This document shows, one piece after another, positions 34,688 to 42,338 of a stretch of 64,000 nt of DNA (position 1 is its first letter; each line of letters opens with the position of its first letter). Below the pieces are notes generated by a model. The model was given only the letters and a program-made list of their open reading frames with translations. It made no database searches and was not told where the DNA came from. This DNA is from Desulfallas sp. Bu1-1 (lineage in GTDB: Bacteria; Bacillota; Desulfotomaculia; Desulfotomaculales; Desulfallaceae). The stretch covers positions 62,001 to 126,000 of the forward strand of contig NZ_JADNRQ010000005.1 in NCBI RefSeq assembly GCF_015594625.1, given 5' to 3'. The translations under genes were made by a program, and so were the position numbers.

Positions 34688-35650
34688 ATGATAAACGTGG
34701 CTGAGCTTGGGATTTATAAAGTGAAGTTGCCCCTGCCGTTTAAACTGGACCATGTGAACTGTTACGCGGTAAAAGGCAGGCGAGGCTGGAGTATTGTCGA
34801 CACCGGTTTAAATTATGAACCCGCCAGGCGGGCCTGGCTTGATTTTATGGCCGGCCGGGGAATTAAGCCCGGGGACATTGCCGGCATTTACGTAACCCAT
34901 TATCACCCGGATCATTACGGGGCGGCCGGCTGGTTGCAGCAAATATCAGGCGCGCCGGTGTACATGAGTGCCATTGAAGCCTCCCTGGCGGAAAAAATAT
35001 GGAGGCGCAGCAATGAGGACCGGGAAATCATAGCCGGGATGTTGCTGGAAAACGGTATGCCGCAAGACCTGGTGGCCAGGATCTTAACGGGCATGGATGA
35101 AATGATCCCGAGGGTGAACCCGCACCCCCGGGTGACCCCCATTTCGGACGGGGAAGAAGTGCCCCTGGGCGACCATCATTACCGTGTGGTTTTGACTCCG
35201 GGGCACTCGGACGGGCATGCTTGTTTTTATCATGAACAAAGCGGCTTATTATTATCGGGGGATCACTTGCTACCCAAAATTTCATCCAACATTAGCCTGT
35301 GGCCTCATTCTCATCCCAACCCCCTGGATAACTTCCTGACCTCTCTGGAGGAAAACCACCGGTTAAACGTAAGCCTGGCGCTGCCCGCGCATGGTGATTG
35401 TTTCAGCAATGTACAACAGAGGGTGAGCGAACTCCAGGAACATCACCGGGAGCGGCTGGAACTGATGAAGCGGATTGCCTCCAGGGGTGCCACGGTTTAC
35501 CAGGTTTGCCGGGAGGTGTTTGGCGACAGGCTGTCCCTGCATGAAATTCGTTTTGCCATGACAGAGACGCTGGCGCACCTGGTGTACCTGGAAAAAAGGG
35601 GCGAACTGCGGGTGAGCAAGGTGGATGGCAGGTATATTTATTCGGCATAG
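34688..35650 (+). CDS. Metallo-beta-lactamase fold hydrolase
   Basis: MBL-fold protein, 320 residues. The metal motif THYHPDHYGAAGW (HxHxDH), a further His in TPGHSDGHACFY, Asp in LSGDHLLPK and a late His in PAHGDCF are all present, so two metal sites are expected. The C-terminal 80 residues look like a winged-helix cap as in the LACTB2/glyoxalase II-like group, often thioesterases. ATG at 34688 chosen because TAAGGAG lies nine bases upstream; the open frame begins 14 codons earlier. It precedes the iron-sulfur trio at 35.8-37.5 kb. Confidence 0.9.
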   Translation: MINVAELGIYKVKLPLPFKLDHVNCYAVKGRRGWSIVDTGLNYEPARRAWLDFMAGRGIKPGDIAGIYVTHYHPDHYGAAGWLQQISGAPVYMSAIEASLAEKIWRRSNEDREIIAGMLLENGMPQDLVARILTGMDEMIPRVNPHPRVTPISDGEEVPLGDHHYRVVLTPGHSDGHACFYHEQSGLLLSGDHLLPKISSNISLWPHSHPNPLDNFLTSLEENHRLNVSLALPAHGDCFSNVQQRVSELQEHHRERLELMKRIASRGATVYQVCREVFGDRLSLHEIRFAMTETLAHLVYLEKRGELRVSKVDGRYIYSA

Positions 35651-35783
35651 AACGGAACAAAACCACCGGAGCATTTCTTGGAAATAAGGATAATACTGCA
35701 ATTTTTATTAGTAGGCTTTAATTTTTGGCTTTTATCAGAATTTATTCAATTATTTAAATAAGGGATATTCAGGAGGTGTCACT

Positions 35784-36611
35784 ATGTGTCAATTTTGTAT
35801 GACTCACGGTTATGGCAAGGTCTGGTACAAAAACGCCATGAACTACGCCAGGCAGATGTACAAACTTAAAAAGCATAAGAGTTCCCATGACCACGGCCGG
35901 GACCCGGAGGGCGCCGCGGCGCTGATCATCGCCGAGGCGGTGGAAGCCCGGGGGCTAAAACCGGAGGAGTTTCCCCGGCTGCGCCACATGGCGAACAAGG
36001 TGGCCCAGGAAATGGTGGCGGGCCAGGTGGTGACCTTGGAAGACGCCATGACCATGGTGGAACTGGCTTCGCCCATCGCCCTGATGGGCTGCATCTGCCG
36101 GAAGATCACCCGGGGCCGGCTGGAAGACAACGAAGATTCGTATACCTGCATGGGCCTGGGCATCGGCATGTTCAAGTGGGACCGCTGGCCCGAGCGCTAC
36201 AAGGGCGGGGTGCATTTCGTGACCGTGGAAGAGGCCAAACAGTGGCTGGTCAAGTGGCATAACAAGGGCATGGTGGCCTCCCTGATGACCCACGGCACCC
36301 CGTATATCGGCGGGCTGTGCATGTGCGATTATCCGGACTGCCTGGCCATCCGGTACCGCTTGGATTATGGAATCAACCAGCTGTTTAAGGGCGAGTTTGT
36401 GGCCAAATTGGACTATGACAAGTGCTGCGGTTGCGGGACCTGCGTGGAGCGGTGCCAGTTCGGGGCCATCAAGTTCGAGGTGACCATCGAAAAAACCAAT
36501 ATCGACCAGTTTCGCTGCTTCGGCTGCGGCGTTTGCATGACCACTTGCCCCACCGGCGCCATCTCCATGGTTGACCGCAAAACTCTGCCCGGTTTAAGGG
36601 AGGTGTGGTAA
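35784..36611 (+). CDS. Iron-sulfur protein with N-terminal MCQFCMTHGYGK motif
   Basis: A 275-residue protein. The C terminus holds two 4Fe-4S ferredoxin motifs (CCGCGTCVERCQ and CFGCGVCMTTCP). Before them are unusual cysteines: MCQFC at the very N terminus, GCICRK near residue 95, and CMCDYPDC near residue 175. I do not recognise a named family beyond the ferredoxin domain; the extra cysteines suggest another cluster or metal site. AGGAGGTG before the ATG. First of three tightly packed genes. A decayed copy of its first codons exists at 45816. Confidence 0.82.
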   Translation: MCQFCMTHGYGKVWYKNAMNYARQMYKLKKHKSSHDHGRDPEGAAALIIAEAVEARGLKPEEFPRLRHMANKVAQEMVAGQVVTLEDAMTMVELASPIALMGCICRKITRGRLEDNEDSYTCMGLGIGMFKWDRWPERYKGGVHFVTVEEAKQWLVKWHNKGMVASLMTHGTPYIGGLCMCDYPDCLAIRYRLDYGINQLFKGEFVAKLDYDKCCGCGTCVERCQFGAIKFEVTIEKTNIDQFRCFGCGVCMTTCPTGAISMVDRKTLPGLREVW

Positions 36612-36614
36612 ATC

Positions 36615-36902
36615 ATGGCCTTTAACTGGGAAGACCCCAGGCCCATCCCCAAAATGACGGTGGATAACCAGAAGTGCAATGTGCCCCTTACTTGCAAGAA
36701 GTGCCTGGAACTCTGTCCCCAGGCGGTATTTGCCCTGATTACGCTCAAGTATGTTAAATACGTGGAGACGAACATCAACGAACCCTACGCTTACGCAGTG
36801 CGGCCCATGCATCGCGACAAGTGCACAGGCTGCATGGAATGTGTCAATGCCTGTCCCAGGGACGCTATTACGGTTCAGTTCGGAGAGGGGGAAGTAAAAT
36901 GA
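36615..36902 (+). CDS. Small ferredoxin-like protein
   Basis: Ninety-five residues with two cysteine groups: CNVPLTCKKCLELCP (one ligand displaced) and CTGCMECVNACP. It could carry one complete 4Fe-4S cluster and one altered one. Starts three bases after the previous stop and overlaps the next start (ATGA), so it is co-translated with both neighbours. Confidence 0.85.
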   Translation: MAFNWEDPRPIPKMTVDNQKCNVPLTCKKCLELCPQAVFALITLKYVKYVETNINEPYAYAVRPMHRDKCTGCMECVNACPRDAITVQFGEGEVK

Positions 36903-37462
36903 GCGAACGGCTGTCTTACGACCTGAACCCGGAAATGATCGATATCTTGGCCCGGGAATTCGACGCGCGGGCGATAGTCGATAAGTTTACGGAGGGCCTG
37001 AAGGCCGGGCGCCAGGCCGGGGAACTGGGGAAAGAAATTTTCGGCGCCCATGGCGAGGCCTGGGCCAAGCGAACCCTGGAGCTGGGGGAGAAGTATACCG
37101 ATCAGACTTACGAGAATCTCAAGTTAGCGGCCAAACGGGTGAAGCAGCTGGTTTTCCCTCATGTCCCGCAGCGGTTCATTGAAATTGGTTATCTGGCCAC
37201 CCAGCCCTTCGAGGCACTGGCGGTAGAACAAAACAATCACTACGCGTTTATTTTCACGGTGCCCGAATGCGCCACCTATACCGCCCTCAAAGAGAAATGC
37301 GGGGAAGAAGTGGCTGCACAGTTGCCCTGTAGGGAGGCCTGCCTGGCTTTCAATAAAACCATATACAAGGTATTGAATATGGCGGCCGGCCTGGAAATGA
37401 CCGCAACTTTGCCGGTGGACGGTTTCTGCCGGTTTGTGGCTGTTAACCAAAATGCCGGGTAA
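36899..37462 (+). CDS. Unrecognised 187-residue protein of the iron-sulfur trio
   Basis: I do not recognise a family. It is mostly helical and charged in the first 90 residues, then has a compact C-terminal part with four cysteines (PECATYTALKEKCG, LPCREACLAF) and a late one in DGFCRF. No signal peptide or membrane segment. The start at ATG 36899 overlaps the ferredoxin stop; a longer frame from 36821 would lie wholly inside the ferredoxin gene. Tight coupling suggests a complex with the two iron-sulfur proteins. Confidence 0.8.
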   Translation: MSERLSYDLNPEMIDILAREFDARAIVDKFTEGLKAGRQAGELGKEIFGAHGEAWAKRTLELGEKYTDQTYENLKLAAKRVKQLVFPHVPQRFIEIGYLATQPFEALAVEQNNHYAFIFTVPECATYTALKEKCGEEVAAQLPCREACLAFNKTIYKVLNMAAGLEMTATLPVDGFCRFVAVNQNAG

Positions 37463-37584
37463 CCGGCAAGTTTTACTGTGACCAGGGATTAATGGGATCA
37501 AGTTTAAGACTTAATCGCATAATGATATGTCATATTTCGGTGGTGACGCGGTGTTTATAGATGTAGAAACTAGGTTTACTAAAG

Positions 37585-37611
37585 GATCGCTCTCCAAGGG
37601 CGATCTTTTTT
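37585..37611 (+). terminator. Rho-independent terminator
   Basis: Stem GATCGC (37585-37590) with GCGATC (37600-37605) followed by seven Ts. Confidence 0.75.
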
Positions 37612-37881
37612 TGAACAAGTCTAAGCATCTTGTTAGTTCAGTTGAATCTTGCCTCATTAAGGTGTTCTTTGTTTCGCTGTCGATAGATGCCTTCGCTTTG
37701 TTGGTTTCCATTTAACCGGTTGATGATAGAAAATTGATATTTATTTCTTGAAGGCAGGCAAGAATAGAGTTGTTCAAAAAGTAAAACCTTCTATGTTCAA
37801 TTTGGAAATATTCTGTCAAATTAAAATGTTAAGATAATTATTTTTCCCTTAGTCTGAAAAGTAAAAATGTATATTCATTTT

Positions 37882-37897
37882 AGGCATTTTTTTTGCT
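37882..37897 (+). promoter_or_regulatory. Candidate sigma-54 promoter for carboxyltransferase gene
   Basis: AGGCATTTTTTTTGCT: GG-N10-GC spacing, GGCAT and TTGCT. About 120 bases upstream of the ATG at 38020. Confidence 0.55.
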
Positions 37898-38019
37898 AGT
37901 GGTTTAATAATTAACTCCGACCAACAAGATAGAAATGTATTAACAGCGCGAAAAGATTTTAAATGAACCGGAAGGAAAGCTTATTTTTTAATTTTACCTC
38001 AATCATTGGAGGGCTGGTT

Positions 38020-39570
38020 ATGGGTTGGCAAAAGGGAGTGGAAGAATTATATCGAAGAAGAGCCCGTGCTTTAGAGATGGGTGGGCAAGAGAAAGTTAGG
38101 CTCCAGCATGAGCAGGGAAAACTAACAGCCCGGGAGAGAATTAACCTTCTTTTTGATCAAGGGACTTTCATTGAATATGGTATGTTGGCCAAGAGTCAAA
38201 GCAATAGGCCTGAGATGGCAAATAAGCCTACACCGGCTGATGCTGTTATTACCGGTTATGGCAAAATAAATGGAAGAATGGCCTGTGTGATCGCAGAAGA
38301 TTTCACTGTTTTGGGAGGATCCGTTGGTATCACCCATATGTTGAAGAATATGAGGTTTATTCAATTGGCCCAGGATATGAAAGTGCCCATCGTGTGGCTA
38401 ATGGATGGGGCGGGGGCAAGGGCGGAGGAAACTATTAACATGGGATTACCACCTGTTACGCATTTTTTAGAGATAGCGCGTCTTTCAGGAATTGCACCTC
38501 AGGTTGGTGTTGCCATGGGGCCTTGTTCCGGAGATTCTTCCCTGCAAACCAGCCTTCTGGAATTTATCATTCAAGTCAAAGGTCATGGCATGCTCTTCGC
38601 AGGCGGCCCGCCGGTGGTTTATTCTGCTATTGGAGAAATTATCTCCAAGGAAGACCTCGGTGGCACAAATGTGCATTGCCGAATTTCCGGAGTAGCCGAT
38701 AACGAAGCCGAATCAGACGAGCACGCCATATCCTTGGTCAAGGAATACTTATCTTATCTTCCCTTAAATGCATATGAATACCCGCCTTATAAACCTACTG
38801 CCGACAAATTTGACCGTATGGATGAAGAATTGCTCAACATTGTACCCGAGCAATTTATGGAACCTTACGATATGAAACAAATAATCAGTTATATTGTTGA
38901 TGATTGCAACTTTTTTGAAATCAAACCTTATTTTGGAGCCAGCTTGATTACCGCCTTGGCGCGTTTGGGAGGTCATTCAGTAGGTATCATCGCTAACCAA
39001 CCTAACGTCCGTGCCGGCGCGTTGGATGCAAAAGCAGCAATGAAAATGAGGCATTTTATTGATTTATGCAGCTCATATCATATCCCGTTAATCTTTCTAG
39101 TAGATGTTCCTGGTGTTATGACGGGTAGTCAAGCCGAACGTGAAGGGACATTAAGAGCGGGCTTGGCTGTTGCATATTCCCTTGCTTATGCCGATGTGCC
39201 TAAAATAACCGTTGTTATCAGGAAAGCTTTTGGGTTCGGGGGTGCAGCCATGTGTGGTTATGGGGCCAGGCAAGCGGCTGTGTTCGCTTGGCCGTCGGCC
39301 GATTTCGGGGCCATCCCCAGTAAAGGCGGTGTTTTAGCGATCTATAAGAAGGAAATCGAAACTGCTGCGGACCCGGAAGCCAAAATTAAAGAGCTGGAAG
39401 CTCAGTTTGAGGAATATAAAGGACCGTTTTCCGCCGCTGCTACTTTTAATGTGGATGATGTAATAGACCCGCGGGAAACGAGGCCAAAAATTATCCGGGC
39501 GTTGGAACTTGCATTAAATTGCCGCAGCAAGCCTGCTCAACCTGTACCTCGATTCGGTGTGATGCCGTAG
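38020..39570 (+). CDS. Acyl-CoA carboxyltransferase, MmdA/PccB family (1)
   Basis: Biotin-dependent carboxyltransferase-type protein, 516 residues, with the two crotonase-like halves of propionyl-CoA carboxylase beta or methylmalonyl-CoA decarboxylase alpha. N-terminal GKLTARERINLLFDQGTF, acyl-CoA site LMDGAGARAEE, and C-terminal FLVDVPGVMTGSQAE plus GFGGAAMCG are diagnostic. No biotin carboxylase, biotin carrier or decarboxylase membrane subunit is in the window, so partners must be elsewhere or it works differently. ATG 38020 has GGAGGGC upstream; a frame 19 codons longer lacks similarity. Confidence 0.9.
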   Translation: MGWQKGVEELYRRRARALEMGGQEKVRLQHEQGKLTARERINLLFDQGTFIEYGMLAKSQSNRPEMANKPTPADAVITGYGKINGRMACVIAEDFTVLGGSVGITHMLKNMRFIQLAQDMKVPIVWLMDGAGARAEETINMGLPPVTHFLEIARLSGIAPQVGVAMGPCSGDSSLQTSLLEFIIQVKGHGMLFAGGPPVVYSAIGEIISKEDLGGTNVHCRISGVADNEAESDEHAISLVKEYLSYLPLNAYEYPPYKPTADKFDRMDEELLNIVPEQFMEPYDMKQIISYIVDDCNFFEIKPYFGASLITALARLGGHSVGIIANQPNVRAGALDAKAAMKMRHFIDLCSSYHIPLIFLVDVPGVMTGSQAEREGTLRAGLAVAYSLAYADVPKITVVIRKAFGFGGAAMCGYGARQAAVFAWPSADFGAIPSKGGVLAIYKKEIETAADPEAKIKELEAQFEEYKGPFSAAATFNVDDVIDPRETRPKIIRALELALNCRSKPAQPVPRFGVMP

Positions 39571-39603
39571 GATGGTTTTATTATTAAGGGGTAAGTATTA
39601 TAA

Positions 39604-40050
39604 ATGGTTTTTTTAAGCACAAATAAATGGGAAGCATATGTCGGGTTGCATCAAGAAGTTGTAGCAAAGGAATTATGTAAGGCATTAAAAGAACTAAGGA
39701 TTTCCTTTAAAAAAAGTAAAAAACCTCCAATTTTTATGTATGACGCAAATCACGAGCAATTGGTTTTTCAATTAGATGATCTCGAATTATCGTTAGTTTA
39801 CGTAACAGCTGACCCCTTAACGCGTTTCTTTTCAAGCTTTTTAGGAACAAGAAAAAACTTTCCGGGATTGACTTATTTATCTGTTTCTTTTTGTAGTCTG
39901 GAAGCAAGGACAAAACTAAAACAAATAATGAAAGCTTTTTACAATAATGTGAAGCAAGAACCCTGGCAAATTAGCTGGCATCCAAGATTCCGACATGCTT
40001 TTCTATTACAATTGTTTAACAAGTGGCAATGGCAGAGGATGTTAAGGTAG
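39604..40050 (+). CDS. Hypothetical protein, 148 residues
   Basis: No family recognised. Predicted soluble and basic, with a possible mixed alpha/beta fold; it contains a WQISWHPRF segment and ends WQWQRML. AAGGGG lies in front of the ATG, codon usage resembles the AT-rich neighbours, and it follows the carboxyltransferase by 33 bases, so it is probably a real co-transcribed gene. An accessory role is a guess from position only. Confidence 0.6.
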   Translation: MVFLSTNKWEAYVGLHQEVVAKELCKALKELRISFKKSKKPPIFMYDANHEQLVFQLDDLELSLVYVTADPLTRFFSSFLGTRKNFPGLTYLSVSFCSLEARTKLKQIMKAFYNNVKQEPWQISWHPRFRHAFLLQLFNKWQWQRMLR

Positions 40051-40216
40051 CCTAAGAGCCTAAAGATTTTTTGTATTAATTGATAAGGGTATTAAGCTGA
40101 AGCAAGATGATAAAGGTTTTAGGAGGTGTTGCACATGGGCGGGTAAAATTTTATATACTTTTATACTTTCTCAAGATTAAAATAACCTAGTCTAATTTTG
40201 AAGGAGGTTTGATTTT

Positions 40217-40459
40217 ATGTTAAACAAGAAAAATTGGTTTTCCATGCCCAAACGTGAGTTATTCCTATTACTATTCCTAATCATTTATCCAATTGTTTTC
40301 TTTTTGCCTTGGACCTATAACATTATGATTTTGAACGTTACTTTATTGGCTTGGGGTGCCTATGCTTTATACTTCCTGGCGCCGATAGTTTCTATTATTG
40401 TTTTATCTTCCGAACAACGCACCATTGAAACGGATAAAAAGACAAATGTAAGCATTTAA
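40217..40459 (+). CDS. Small membrane protein, symporter partner
   Basis: Eighty residues with two hydrophobic helices (about residues 14-32 and 36-62) separated by PWTYN. Such short proteins (DUF3311/YhdT type) are commonly encoded immediately before a sodium/solute symporter and are thought to be its small subunit. GAAGGAGG precedes the ATG; the symporter starts 71 bases downstream. Confidence 0.75.
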   Translation: MLNKKNWFSMPKRELFLLLFLIIYPIVFFLPWTYNIMILNVTLLAWGAYALYFLAPIVSIIVLSSEQRTIETDKKTNVSI

Positions 40460-40530
40460 ATAAAATTATTAAATTTAAAATATTAAATAAATTAACAATA
40501 TACTGAACACCATGCTGAGAGGTGATAGCT

Positions 40531-41994
40531 TTGAAAACTACTGAATTTATAATAATGATACTGTACATCGGTTTCTGTATTTTCCTGGCTTTTTATACCC
40601 AACGCAAGATTTCTAGTTCAGCAAGCGGAACAGATGAGTATTATGTTGCTGGAAGAAGAATAGGTCTCGCAGTAAACTCTATTGCTATTTTGGCTGCTCT
40701 AGGTAGTGGTGGTTCTTTCATGGCGGGAATAGGTACAAACTTTAAACTTGGCCTGCCTACACTGGCCTGGATGACGGTTGCATCCATATGCGGTTTCGCA
40801 CTGGCCAGCATCCTGGTAGCCAAACCGTTAAGAAACTCGGGCAAATATACAGTAACCGAGTTTTTAACCGAACGTTACAATAGCCGTTTCATTCAGGTAA
40901 TGGTTCCTATAATTCTAATTATAGGTTCCGGTATTTACCTGATGTCGCAAATGAAGGCAGGAGGGCTGATAGCATCTTACATTACCGGGCTTTCTTATGA
41001 GTGGGGATTAGTAATAATAGCTCTTGTGTTTATTCTATATGTATCTCTTGGCGGTATGCTTGCCGTCACTTGGACAAATGTACTGCAAGGTGCTTTAATG
41101 ATTCTTTTAATTTTACTTATTGTTATAGGTGGATTAGTTAATGCAGGTCAGGGTCCAATATCCTTTTTCGCCAGCACCACCAAAGAATATGAGCACCTGG
41201 GGAAATTGGGGGTTGCATTGCCCCTGGCGGCTGGGATTGGAGCTTTTGTTTCTTGGTTTACTGCTCCCTCTGTTATTCCGCATTTGGTGATGAGGGTTTT
41301 TACTGCAAAGGATGTTTATTCGGCCCGCCTATCGATGAACATTGGGATGCTCATTTACGGAACATTGATGTTTACGAGTCTCATTGTTATACTTCCCTTT
41401 GTGCCTGAACTAGGAGCGGATACTTTAAAAAATACAGCCTCGGACATGTGGTTGCTTTTAATTGCGAATAAGTTCTTTGGTCCGTTTATTATGGGCATAA
41501 TTACAGCGGGGATTATGGCTGCAGTCATGTCAACCACAGATGCTCTTCTTTTAGCCTGCAGCGCATCGTTTGCCTATGACTTATACGGTAAAGTGATCAA
41601 TACAAAAGCTAGTCAGAAACAGCTTCTAAGGGCGGCTACTATATCAACCTGGGTAATCGGTATTCTGGTCATGTTAATCACCCTTAAACCCCATCCATTC
41701 TTGATCGTATTATATACTGCGGCTGTTGGTTTTATGGCATCTGGATTGTTTCCTCCAATGGTTTTGGGTATCTGGTGGAAACGCGCGAATACAATTGGCG
41801 CTTCAGTAAGTATGGTTGTTGGATCAGTATTATTTATGATTTTATTCCTGGGCTTTGATATGCCTTATAATACAGAAATTCTAATTGCCTTACCCGTTTC
41901 TATGTTGACCATGCTTGTTGTAAGTTCCTTGACCGAAAAGCCTTCGGAGGAAACTATTGCAAAAATGGAACAGTATCATACAGGAATTATCTAA
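40531..41994 (+). CDS. Sodium/solute symporter (SSS family)
   Basis: Sodium:solute symporter, 487 residues with about 13 hydrophobic segments. Family features include DEYYVAGRRIG at the N terminus, the core-helix segment GSGGSFMAGIG, YTVTEFLTERY, and AAVMSTTDALLLACSASFAYDLY. The TTG at 40531 lies seven bases after GAGAGGTG; GTG at 40522 is inside that site. Located between two acyl-CoA carboxyltransferases and before acyl-CoA ligases, it probably imports a carboxylate with Na+; the precise substrate is unknown. Confidence 0.9.
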   Translation: MKTTEFIIMILYIGFCIFLAFYTQRKISSSASGTDEYYVAGRRIGLAVNSIAILAALGSGGSFMAGIGTNFKLGLPTLAWMTVASICGFALASILVAKPLRNSGKYTVTEFLTERYNSRFIQVMVPIILIIGSGIYLMSQMKAGGLIASYITGLSYEWGLVIIALVFILYVSLGGMLAVTWTNVLQGALMILLILLIVIGGLVNAGQGPISFFASTTKEYEHLGKLGVALPLAAGIGAFVSWFTAPSVIPHLVMRVFTAKDVYSARLSMNIGMLIYGTLMFTSLIVILPFVPELGADTLKNTASDMWLLLIANKFFGPFIMGIITAGIMAAVMSTTDALLLACSASFAYDLYGKVINTKASQKQLLRAATISTWVIGILVMLITLKPHPFLIVLYTAAVGFMASGLFPPMVLGIWWKRANTIGASVSMVVGSVLFMILFLGFDMPYNTEILIALPVSMLTMLVVSSLTEKPSEETIAKMEQYHTGII

Positions 41995-42070
41995 GATTCT
42001 ATATTTTGTGCCTACCATTAGCCTTCTTTAAAAATAACTGTGATTTAACTGCAAAAACACTACAGCGGCA

Positions 42071-42280
42071 GGCGATCCGGCGGATTTCTGGAGTGAGTGG
42101 AGCACTGGATGCGGTCCCTAGCCCGTCATATCCCAAGAGTCATGACCCCTTAGGGCGTGAAGAAGTAGTTAGGCAGTGAGTTGCAAGCGTTAACTACAAG
42201 TTTTACCGGCCTCAAGAGTAAAATTGTGAAACGAACGGAAGAAACCGCCGGAGCGCCAGATACAAGTAACGGTTTTTGCA
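42071..42280 (+). ncRNA. Structured repeat element, copy B (candidate omega RNA/HEARO-like RNA)
   Basis: A closing stem GGCGATCCGGCGGATTTC (42071-42088) with GAAACCGCCGGAGCGCC (42241-42257) encloses further stems: CCCTA/TAGGG (42116-42120, 42151-42155), GTCAT/ATGAC (42125-42129, 42142-42146), GTAGTTA/TAACTAC (42165-42171, 42191-42197), TTTTAC/GTAAAA (42201-42206, 42218-42223), AACCG/CGGTT (42243-42247, 42270-42274). The core AGCCCGTCAT recalls the scaffold of IscB omega RNAs (HEARO); no nuclease gene is present. No coding frame. Pieces recur at 8580-8660 and 13687-13730. Confidence 0.55.
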
Positions 42281-42338
42281 GCGAAATCAAGTCTTATTTT
42301 AAGAATGTCAAGAATAATAAGCAAGAGGTTGATGTTCA

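Larger units (their letters stand above)
37463..38019. other. Non-coding spacer before carboxyltransferase gene
   Basis: AT-rich spacer of about 560 bases with a terminator (37585-37611) and a sigma-54-like site (37882). Overlapping 62-66 codon frames exist on both strands at 37511-37715 but show no coding character. Confidence 0.5.

Noticed and set aside
37511-37715. Overlapping small frames on both strands in the spacer before the carboxyltransferase
   Set aside because: Neither has a convincing ribosome site or family resemblance, and a terminator hairpin lies inside them.
40134-40145. ATG-GGC-GGG-TAA minimal frame behind an AGGAGGTG site
   Set aside because: Three codons only; possibly the trace of a lost start, but nothing downstream can be matched to a gene.
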